From Syntrophobacter sp. SbD2 (GTDB lineage: Bacteria; Desulfobacterota; Syntrophobacteria; Syntrophobacterales; Syntrophobacteraceae), in contig OMSV01000154.1 in assembly GCA_900290385.1 (NCBI GenBank), forward strand, positions 1 through 11,447: a DNA stretch of 11,447 nt, read 5' to 3'. A program made the position numbers and the translations under genes. Below are positions 5,803-11,447 of the stretch, piece by piece (the first letter of the stretch is position 1; every line of letters starts with the position of its first letter). The notes beneath the pieces were generated by a model. It did no database searches. It worked only from the letters and a program-made list of their open reading frames with translations, and had not been told where the DNA came from.

Positions 5803-7722
5803 ATGCAAAAATATTTCGGGCCCCAAGGGATTCTGGCGTCAAAAGTTCAAGGTTTCGAGTACCGCCAGGGTCAGGTTGAAATGGCTCAGGCCGTTTTGGA
5901 ATGTTTTCGTTCGCGGACCCCGCTCATGGCAGAGGCCGGCACCGGCACCGGCAAGACCTGGGCATATCTGGTTCCGGCCATAATCAGCGGCAAAAAAGTG
6001 GTCGTATCGACCGGCACAAAGACGCTCCAGGACCAAATCCTCGATCACGATATTCCCTTTCTCAAGAAAAACATCGATCCAAAACTAAAGGCCGTCTGCC
6101 TCAAGGGACGCAGAAATTACCTGTGCCGGCGCAGGTTCCTGGAGTTCTGCTATCAGCCCACGCTCTGGAACAAAGAGGAAGCGAGGCTTTTTCGACGATT
6201 CCAGAAGTGGGCGGCAACATCAAATACGGGCGACCGTTCCGAAATCGATTGGCTGCCCGATAACTTCCGGACCTGGAACGAGGTCTGTTCGAATTCCGAG
6301 CATTGCCTGGGCCAGCAGTGCTCGGAATTTTCCCGATGCCATCTGACACGGCTGAGAAATGAGGCGGCCCGCGCCAACATAGTGCTGGTAAATCACCATT
6401 TGTTTTTCGCGGACCTCTCGCTGCGCCGCAGAGGCCTGGGCGAGGTCATTCCGGAATATGAAGCCGTTGTTTTCGACGAAGCCCACCAGTTGGAGGATGT
6501 GGTTGGCGAGTATTTTGGAATCCACTTCAGCAGCTTCTCAATAGCGCAACTCGGCCAGGATATATTGAAAGAATGCCGCCGCGACTCAAAGAAGCTCAAT
6601 TTGAAGGCAATTCAAACAGTCGGGCAGCAGCTCGAAGTCTTAAGCCGTCTCTTCTATCACAACCTGGCCCAAGCCGGAAAAGCGACGGGGCGTTTTCGCT
6701 TCGAGCCGGCAAAAGCCGGCAACGATTTCGCCGGGGCGTGCAGCCAGATTGCTCACGCCCTGGATGAACTTCCCGCCATGATCGAACCCTTTGCCGAAAA
6801 GGCCGAAAACCTCGGCTGCGCCGGCAGACGTGCAGGTGAGCTCTCGGCCGCGCTCCAGTTGCTTATCGAACAGAAGGATCAATCCCTGGTATACTGGCAT
6901 GAGCTTACGCAACAGGGGGTCTTTCTGAATGCAACGCCCATAGACATCGGGCCCGTGCTCAACGAATTTCTCTTCCCCGCTACTCCCTCGGTAGTGATGA
7001 CATCGGCGACCCTGTCTGTGGCCGGGGGGTTCGAATATCTGCGAAACTCGCTCGGGGTGCCTCCGGAGGGCCGTGAATTGTTGCTGCGTTCGCCATTCGA
7101 TTATGTGCGGCAGGCCATAGCTTACATACCCGCACGTTTCCCGGCGCCCAATGACAGGGAGTTTTGCACTCAAATGGGCGCCCAGGCCGCCGAAATCATC
7201 GAAAAGACCCGTGGGCGGACCCTTTTTCTGTTCACCAGCTACAGAAACATGTATGAGGTTCACAAACTCCTTGAGGGCAAGATTTCGTTCCCGCTCCTCG
7301 TCCAGGGGCAAAAAGCCAAACGCGCCCTTCTGCAGGAGTTCAAGGACAGGGTCGATTCGGTCCTCCTGGCCACCAGTTCCTTCTGGCAGGGAATAGATGT
7401 GCCGGGAGAGGCGCTGAGCTGCGTTATCATTGACAAATTACCGTTCGAAGTTCCGGACGACCCGGTGATTGCGGCCAGAGTGGACCGTATCGCCCGCATT
7501 GGTGGCAACGCCTTTTATGAATACCAGGTGCCCAGGGCCGCAATCCAGTTGAAGCAGGGAATAGGACGGCTGATCAGGTCTTCGAAGGACCGCGGCGTAA
7601 TAGCGGTTTTCGACATTCGGATGCTGACCAAGAGTTACGGACAGGTCTTCGTTAAAAGCCTCCCGCCCTGCCGGGTCGTACATTCTCTTGATGAAATCGA
7701 GACCTTTCTGAAAAGCTCTTAA
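5803..7722 (+). CDS. DinG/YoaA-type ATP-dependent DNA helicase (XPD-like, Fe-S)
   Basis: This is a superfamily 2 helicase of the DinG/XPD group, which unwinds DNA 5'-3' during repair and at replication barriers. From the ATG at 5803 it is 639 aa, close to YoaA length and shorter than E. coli DinG. Motifs: Walker A GTGTGKT at 46-52; likely Fe-S cluster cysteines C108 (NYLC), C168, C173 (CLGQQC) and C179 (SRC), with C162 as a spare; DEAH at 225-228; SATLS and FTSYRNM; QGIDVPGEALSCVIIDKLPF; motif VI QGIGRLIRS near 585-593. An in-frame GTG at 5740 lies inside the tandem repeat and would add 21 unconserved residues. MQKYFGPQG is the more family-like start, though its ribosome binding site is weak. 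YoaA and DinG orthology cannot be separated here. Confidence 0.9.
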   Translation: MQKYFGPQGILASKVQGFEYRQGQVEMAQAVLECFRSRTPLMAEAGTGTGKTWAYLVPAIISGKKVVVSTGTKTLQDQILDHDIPFLKKNIDPKLKAVCLKGRRNYLCRRRFLEFCYQPTLWNKEEARLFRRFQKWAATSNTGDRSEIDWLPDNFRTWNEVCSNSEHCLGQQCSEFSRCHLTRLRNEAARANIVLVNHHLFFADLSLRRRGLGEVIPEYEAVVFDEAHQLEDVVGEYFGIHFSSFSIAQLGQDILKECRRDSKKLNLKAIQTVGQQLEVLSRLFYHNLAQAGKATGRFRFEPAKAGNDFAGACSQIAHALDELPAMIEPFAEKAENLGCAGRRAGELSAALQLLIEQKDQSLVYWHELTQQGVFLNATPIDIGPVLNEFLFPATPSVVMTSATLSVAGGFEYLRNSLGVPPEGRELLLRSPFDYVRQAIAYIPARFPAPNDREFCTQMGAQAAEIIEKTRGRTLFLFTSYRNMYEVHKLLEGKISFPLLVQGQKAKRALLQEFKDRVDSVLLATSSFWQGIDVPGEALSCVIIDKLPFEVPDDPVIAARVDRIARIGGNAFYEYQVPRAAIQLKQGIGRLIRSSKDRGVIAVFDIRMLTKSYGQVFVKSLPPCRVVHSLDEIETFLKSS

Positions 7723-7843
7723 TTTCGGCCGGGTTTATTTTCAGCGCAATTCAAACATAACCTGTGTCCGTCCGGAAACACCGGATCTGACCGGAGGCAG
7801 TATGCGATTCGGGCCCGAGGGTCCGGGAACAAAGGGGGAGAGG
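7723..7843. other. Short intergenic region before the stress protein gene
   Basis: No gene is seen. A small hairpin, TCCGG (7771-7775) with CCGGA (7781-7785) and a 5-base loop, precedes two ribosome-binding-like sites: GGAGG at 7793-7797 before ATG 7802, and AAGGGGG at 7832-7838 before ATG 7844. No clear promoter or terminator could be called. Confidence 0.4.
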
Positions 7844-8794
7844 ATGCGGAAAATACTTCTGGCAGTGGATGGATCTCAAACAGGGCTCGATGCGGTGTCG
7901 ATCCTGGGGCGGCTGCTCAAAAACCAGGAAGATATGAAGATAGTGCTCCTTCATTGCGTTCAGCAGATTTCCACACTCCTTCCGGAGGACCTCTGCCTGG
8001 ACATCGAGGAGACCAGCAGGCTCGCTTTCAAGGATCAGGAAAAGGTCGGCAAAGCCGTTCTCCGGGCGGCGGTGAGCAGGCTGACCGATGCGGGGTTCCC
8101 GGAAGCTGAGATTGAGCTTCGGATGAAACTCGACAGCTTGGACCCGGCTCTGGACATAATCGCTCAGGCGGATATCGAGAGAATCCGGACGATAGTCGTC
8201 GGCAGGCGCGGGAGGAGCCAGCTTGGGGCGCTGCTGCTCGGGAGCATTTCCGGGAAGGTGGCCCAGTATGCGAGCGACAAGATAGTATGGATCGTGGATA
8301 GTCCTGTGAACGATTCCATGAAAGTGCTGATCGCAATGGAAGGGGTCCCGGAAGTCCGGGAGCTGTCATATTACACGGCCGAGCTGTTTGGTCCCCGCCC
8401 GGGATTGAACTATACCTTCATGCACATTATGCCCCCGGTCCCACCCAAGTTCTGGGATGACGGCCACATTCTCGACTCGGCGGAGCAGAAAGACAGGAAT
8501 GGCCGAATCGAAAAATGGAAGACCGGGTGGGTCGACTCGGTAAGCCGGTACATGTCGGAGGGACGCGATCTGCTGCTGGAGCGGGGAGTAGGAGAGCAGA
8601 ACGTGGAAAGGCTGATACTCGAGACAAAGGAAGGCATTGCGCGGGACCTTCTCAACGAAATCGACGCGCACAGGTTCCAGATCGTGGTCATGGGTAAGAA
8701 GAGCTTCCGCGAGCGAAAGCCTTTCCTCATGGGAAGCCATGCCTCCAAGATACTGCAAAACACCAAGGGGGTCATTCTGTGCCTGGTGAGTTAG
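7844..8794 (+). CDS. Universal stress protein, two UspA domains
   Basis: This is a tandem UspA-fold protein of the nucleotide-binding alpha/beta family, probably cytosolic and linked to stress or energy-state responses. It has 316 aa from ATG 7844, chosen because MRKILLAVDGS is the canonical UspA start. ATG 7802, which adds 14 residues, is possible and also has GGAGG upstream. Domain 1 spans about 1-145 and carries the full ATP motif G-x2-G-x9-G-S (G120, G123, G133, in VVGRRGRSQLG). Domain 2 spans about 151-316, starting SMKVLIAMEG, and has a degenerate motif, GKKS instead of Gx2G before the final GS. This suggests that only the first domain binds ATP in the usual way. The gene stands alone between the helicase and the toxin-antitoxin pair. 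Confidence 0.88.
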   Translation: MRKILLAVDGSQTGLDAVSILGRLLKNQEDMKIVLLHCVQQISTLLPEDLCLDIEETSRLAFKDQEKVGKAVLRAAVSRLTDAGFPEAEIELRMKLDSLDPALDIIAQADIERIRTIVVGRRGRSQLGALLLGSISGKVAQYASDKIVWIVDSPVNDSMKVLIAMEGVPEVRELSYYTAELFGPRPGLNYTFMHIMPPVPPKFWDDGHILDSAEQKDRNGRIEKWKTGWVDSVSRYMSEGRDLLLERGVGEQNVERLILETKEGIARDLLNEIDAHRFQIVVMGKKSFRERKPFLMGSHASKILQNTKGVILCLVS

Positions 8795-9010
8795 GCGGTG
8801 GGACCGCCGGCCGGCATCTCGACGCTCCGCGAGGCGGGTGGCCGCAGAGGCGTTGACTGGTTCGATCACCCATCCAAAGAAGAGTGAAGAATGAAGATCG
8901 CACATTTCTAACTTCACCTTTCAGGGTGCGCCTTTTCCCCGGGCAAGAAATCCGTATTGGAAACTGCAAGTGGAACGGGTCAGCCTCCCGCAGCAGGCAA
9001 AGATTTCTCT
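8795..9010. other. Intergenic region after the stress protein gene
   Basis: No gene is seen. Immediately at the stop there is a GC-rich hairpin, GGCGGT (8794-8799) with ACCGCC (8803-8808). It lacks a T-tract, so it is only a weak terminator candidate. Further on is the inverted repeat 8885-8923, listed separately. Confidence 0.45.
8885..8923. repeat. Imperfect inverted repeat with 7-nt period
   Basis: TGAAGAATGAAG (8885-8896) pairs with CTTCACCTTTCA (8912-8923) at 10 of 12 positions including one G-U, around a 15-nt loop. The left arm has the heptamer TGAAGAA followed by TGAAGAT. This is the weakest of the three heptamer-type hairpins in the window. Confidence 0.45.
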
Positions 9011-9047
9011 TTGAGAAGTGGAATGCAATGCGCTATATTTGTATAGC
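9011..9047 (+). promoter_or_regulatory. Promoter and overlapping operator of the toxin-antitoxin operon
   Basis: TTGAGA (9011-9016) and TATATT (9034-9039), with a 17-base spacer, make a good sigma70-type promoter. An exact inverted repeat GCTATA-TTTG-TATAGC (9032-9047) covers the -10 box. RelB-type ribbon-helix-helix antitoxins usually repress their own operon by binding such sites, so this is the likely autoregulatory operator. The binding itself is inferred. Confidence 0.6.
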
Positions 9048-9064
9048 AACCACAGGGAGGGAAA

Positions 9065-9292
9065 ATGATGCTTGCTATCCGGCTTCCCGCAGAAATTGAG
9101 AAGCGGCTCGGTGATCTGGCTAAAGCCACCGGTCGCACAAAGACTTTTTATGCCCGCGAGGCAATTCTTGAGTACCTTGATGACCTGGAAGATATTTACC
9201 TTGCCGAGAAGCGCCTGGAAGATATTCGAGCAGGCCGAACGCAGACCATTCCGCTCGAAACAGTGATGAAGCGTTATGGCATGGAAGGTTGA
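9065..9292 (+). CDS. relB: RelB-like ribbon-helix-helix antitoxin
   Basis: This is the antitoxin of a type II module: it binds and neutralises the downstream RelE-like toxin and probably represses the operon. It is 75 aa. The N-terminal ribbon-helix-helix region (about 1-45) starts LAIRLPAEIEKRLGDLAKAT and continues GRTKTFYAREAILEYLDDL, which is very typical of RelB/CopG-like antitoxins in this group. The charged C-terminal part (about 46-75, ending VMKRYGMEG) is the toxin-binding tail. AGGGAGGG (9054-9061) is a strong ribosome binding site. ATG 9065 and ATG 9068 are both usable, and 9068 has the better spacing and the more usual MLAIRLP start. Its 3' end overlaps the toxin gene by 17 bases. 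Confidence 0.9.
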   Translation: MMLAIRLPAEIEKRLGDLAKATGRTKTFYAREAILEYLDDLEDIYLAEKRLEDIRAGRTQTIPLETVMKRYGMEG

Positions 9293-9548
9293 ACTCGACC
9301 CTGCAACGGAGCGAGATCTGGACAGGCTTGACCCGCAAGTTACCCGCCGAATTCTAGGGTTCTTAAATGAGCGGGTTGTTCGCCTGGACAATCCCCGCAG
9401 TATCGGCAGTGCATTGCAGGGACCCAAATTTGGAGAGTTCTGGAAATACCGTGTGGGTGACTGGCGCCTGATTTGTAAAATCGAGGACGAATATTTGAGA
9501 GTATTAGTTCTTCGCATCAGGCATCGGAACACGGCATACCGATCATGA
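9276..9548 (+). CDS. relE: RelE/ParE-superfamily toxin
   Basis: This is the toxin of the pair, 90 aa, a normal RelE size. RelE toxins act as ribosome-dependent mRNA endonucleases. The order of elements fits: N-terminal strand WKVELDPATERDLDRLD, helical segment VTRRILGFLNERVVRLDNP, then LQGPKFGEFWKYRVGDWRL and the final strand VLVLRIRHRNTAYR. The basic residues in YRVGDWRL and in RIRHRNTAYR sit where RelE has its RNA-cutting and phosphate-binding side chains, so the toxin looks intact. The start at ATG 9276 inside the antitoxin gene gives coupled translation. ParE-type gyrase targeting cannot be fully excluded, but the YRVGDWR stretch favours RelE. Confidence 0.9.
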   Translation: MAWKVELDPATERDLDRLDPQVTRRILGFLNERVVRLDNPRSIGSALQGPKFGEFWKYRVGDWRLICKIEDEYLRVLVLRIRHRNTAYRS

Positions 9549-9811
9549 AAAGCCCGGAAGCCTCGGAAAAAGGAGTCATCCTTTGTACGGATCAGGACGC
9601 CTGCTTTGCAGGTCGGGTCCGGTCACCAATACCAGGCAACAGAACTCTGACCGTGGTATATCCGCATCGAGATTTTCCCAATGTATTCCGCTGCCCTCAC
9701 CTCTGATAGGAAAAACCGATCTGAGACTGTCTACCCTGCCCCGCCGCCCGCGCATGCGGTTAACCTTTATGGACCATCTTTGGATTACTCCATAACGGCG
9801 GTTTTAGTGGG
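9549..9811. other. Intergenic region after the toxin gene
   Basis: No convincing gene is present in these 263 bases. A 70-codon open frame at 9583-9795 has no family character. A small stem AAAGGA-GTCA-TCCTTT (9569-9584) has no T-run after it. A second small hairpin, CCTGC-TTT-GCAGG, lies at 9600-9612. The promoter of the following genes is presumably here, but I could not pick one. Confidence 0.5.
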
Positions 9812-10670
9812 ATGAGTAAACTCAAAACCCTGTTTGTGATCCTGCTTGCTGCCTGCATAACAGCAGGCTTTGCCGTGCCCTGGTGTGAGGCGGCCGCAAA
9901 GGGTAGCCCGAAAACCAAGATAACGAACCTGCGTTCTTCTGTCTTCTGTTGAAGGGAAACGAACATGTCTGATTTTTGACGCCGAAGGCGCGAGGCCAAA
10001 ACAGATCGGTCCTCCGTCGGCCGATGGGATTTCCGTTTTCTTTTCGCAGATCACTGCAAAGCCCCCCGACAAAGTATTCAAATACAGCAAGATCGCGGCA
10101 AAGGAGGTCAAATTCAAGCTGGACAGCGGCTCTTTTGAAGTCATGTTCCGTGAGGACAATACCTTGGTTTCTTCCCATGTTCGACCGGGGGAAAACGGAA
10201 AATACACTCTGACTCTGGAGTTGACCCCTGGCGGGAAAACCGCCACACCCCAAGCCGCTGCCGGTAAGCCAACACCGGAGCCCACTGAGAAGTCCGTGGA
10301 AAAAGTGCCGCCGATTGAGGTAAGAAAGGTCGAGACCTCAGAGCTGTTCGCTCCCAAAGCCTCACAGCAGATCAGAAGCGCAGCCGCCAAGGCGCAGGCC
10401 TCAAAAGAAAGCGTGTCTCCGCGCGCCGCCGGGCCAGCCTCGAAGCCTCCGGCCTTTGCCGAACCCGGTGCAAAAGTGCTTGCCCTTTACGCGAGCGCAA
10501 ACGAGAAGTTCGAAAACTGTTCTCGAAACCTCGTATTTTGCGCCTCGCAAATAATCGAAGCATACGATGAGGCGCTAAGAGCAGGCCCCTTGTCCTCACA
10601 AGCCCCATTGGCGATTTACAGATCGGCCCTTGCTAACTCCATGATGGGAAACTATGTAAGAGCGGACTGA
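9812..10670 (+). pseudogene. Secreted AMIN-domain protein, frameshifted by a 7-bp duplication
   Basis: The frame from ATG 9812 encodes a signal peptide (MSKLK, then a hydrophobic core ending near AVPWCEAAA) and starts an AMIN-like domain (KITNLRSSV), but stops at TGA 9950. The +1 frame then continues the same domain without a break (SVEGKRTCLIFDAEGARP to FEVMFREDNTLV) and runs to TGA 10668-10670. The cause is visible: CTTCTGT occurs twice in tandem at 9936-9942 and 9943-9949. Removing one copy restores a 283-aa frame. After the AMIN region come a Pro/Ala/Lys-rich linker and a C-terminal TPR-like helix pair (IIEAYDEALRAG, LAIYRSALANSMMGNYVRAD). AMIN domains target periplasmic or peptidoglycan-associated complexes. 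The specific role is unknown. ATG 10143, inside the domain, is not a natural start. Confidence 0.75.
9935..9949 (+). repeat. Frame-breaking 7-bp tandem duplication
   Basis: Bases 9936-9942 and 9943-9949 are both CTTCTGT, and the 7-base period extends from 9935 through 9949. The unit is not a multiple of three, so the second copy shifts the AMIN gene by one base and produces the early TGA at 9950. Confidence 0.85.
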
Positions 10671-10706
10671 TCTTTACCGGGGCCCAACCGGCATAGAAGG
10701 AGAATC

Positions 10707-11309
10707 ATGAAAGCGAAAAAGGGTTCCAGGGTGTTTTCAGTTGCGCTTTGCGCCCTTGTGACGGTTCTGGTGATAAAGCTGGCCGTTACTGTCATCGGCG
10801 CGCTGAACTCCGAGCCGGAAACGCCCGGCGCAGTTTCCGAAGCAATCGCCAAAGACGATAAGCCCAAAGCTGAGGCCGAAGAGGCGGCGCCGGTCGATAC
10901 GAAGGCCAAAACCAGCCCCTGGACCTCGGCAACCGAATCCCAGAGCGCTTTTCAGCAAAAAGAGATCGAAATCCGCAAAAGAGAGGAACGGCTTAAAGAG
11001 AAAGAAGAGCGTCTGGACAAATTAGAGAAGGAAATCGAGCAGAAAGTTAAAGACTTGCTGGCGCTTCAAAAGGAAATCCAAGCCGTTCGAGTTGAGAAGC
11101 AGGAAACCCAGAATGCCAGGGTCCTGAACCTTGCCAAAATTTATGGGACAATGAAGCCAAAAGAAGCCGCAAAGCTGATGGAAAACCTTGATGATAAACT
11201 CGTTATGGGTATAATTGCCACAATGACCCCTGATGAGGCTGCAGCGATTCTTTCTCTCATGGAGGTCAAAAAGGCGGCTAAAATATCCGAAGCCCTCTCA
11301 GCCCGATAA
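10707..11309 (+). CDS. MotE-like membrane-anchored coiled-coil protein with MgtE_N-type domain
   Basis: The product is 200 aa. It has a short basic N-terminus and one membrane segment (about residues 8-32). A Glu/Ala/Pro-rich periplasmic linker follows. Then comes a long charged coiled coil (about 82-135, with heptad-like KREERLKEKEERLDKLEKEI) and a C-terminal helical domain (about 138-198) with KIYGTMKPKEAAKLMENL, then IIATMTPDEAAAILSLM. That last pattern is the MgtE N-terminal-type domain found in MotE, a periplasmic chaperone of the flagellar motor protein MotC. The ribosome binding site AAGGAG (10697-10702) precedes ATG 10707. No flagellar gene is in the window, so the motility role is only a family inference. 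It is probably co-transcribed with the flanking AMIN and lipoprotein genes. Confidence 0.8.
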   Translation: MKAKKGSRVFSVALCALVTVLVIKLAVTVIGALNSEPETPGAVSEAIAKDDKPKAEAEEAAPVDTKAKTSPWTSATESQSAFQQKEIEIRKREERLKEKEERLDKLEKEIEQKVKDLLALQKEIQAVRVEKQETQNARVLNLAKIYGTMKPKEAAKLMENLDDKLVMGIIATMTPDEAAAILSLMEVKKAAKISEALSAR

Positions 11310-11336
11310 CCGGCACGCGCTTGCAACGGGAGGAAC

Positions 11337-11447
11337 ATGGCAATAACTTTTAAAGTTCCCTGCCGCTTGCTTCTTCTGCTTTTGCTTCTTGCTCCTCTAA
11401 TTTCAGGCTGCCAGCAGGCAGTAGTAGCCCCGGCCTACCCGTACCCG
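11337..11447 (+). CDS. Lipoprotein, N-terminal part (runs off the window)
   Basis: ATG 11337 follows a strong ribosome binding site (GGGAGG, 11328-11333), 27 bases after the MotE-like gene. The 37 visible codons give a short basic N-terminus, a run of eight leucines, and the lipobox LISGC with the lipidated cysteine at residue 25. This is followed by QQAVVAPAYPYP. It is a type II signal peptide, so the protein is a membrane-anchored lipoprotein. The rest is outside the window and the family cannot be named. Confidence 0.75.
   Translation, partial: MAITFKVPCRLLLLLLLLAPLISGCQQAVVAPAYPYP

Noticed and set aside
6640..7311. 223-codon minus-strand open frame opposite the helicase gene
   Set aside because: It is a shadow of the helicase reading frame with no family character.
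8794..8808. GC-rich hairpin at the stress protein stop codon as an intrinsic terminator
   Set aside because: The stem is only 6 bp with a 3-base loop and has no T-run after it. Kept only as a remark in the intergenic entry.
9569..9584. Stem AAAGGA/TCCTTT after the toxin gene as a terminator
   Set aside because: It is short, AT-rich at its base and without a T-tract, so it is too weak to call.
9583..9795. 70-codon open frame after the toxin gene
   Set aside because: There is no ribosome binding site and no recognisable protein pattern, and its composition reads like non-coding DNA.
10143..10670. A separate 175-aa protein starting at ATG 10143
   Set aside because: The same frame carries AMIN-like sequence well upstream of this ATG, so it is the broken C-terminal part of the gene starting at 9812.

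Overview
The window looks like chromosomal DNA of a moderately GC-rich Gram-negative bacterium. The LivH/M/G/F, long-type SerA, DinG-like helicase, two-domain UspA and MotE-like proteins together suggest a deltaproteobacterium (Desulfobacterota/Syntrophobacteria type). That placement is inferred from protein style, not from a search. All convincing genes are on the + strand.

Layout. (1) Bases 1-86 are the 3' end of a group II intron: a complete domain V, and a domain VI with a bulged branch-point A. It is followed directly by an open, AT-richer reading frame (87-413) that looks like the C-terminal exon of the gene it interrupts. (2) Bases 414-676 are non-coding and hold a hairpin built from 7-mers and a 21-bp palindrome. 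(3) Bases 677-5721 form a tight run, livH-livM-livG-livF-serA: the permeases and ATPases of a branched-chain amino acid ABC transporter, then D-3-phosphoglycerate dehydrogenase. No periplasmic binding protein gene is in view. (4) After a short 7-bp tandem repeat comes an Fe-S DinG/YoaA-type helicase (5803-7722), then a two-domain universal stress protein (7844-8794). (5) A RelB/RelE-type toxin-antitoxin pair (9065-9548) has its own promoter, with an inverted repeat lying over the -10 box. (6) The last part (9812-11447) holds a secreted AMIN-domain protein broken by an exact 7-bp tandem duplication, a membrane-anchored coiled-coil MotE/MgtE_N protein, and the start of a lipoprotein.

The best leads are the reversible-looking 7-bp duplication in the AMIN gene, the group II intron junction, and a set of three intergenic imperfect hairpins that all show a 7-nt repeat period. 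I did not find a convincing new multi-gene system. Most of the window is ordinary metabolism and stress functions.
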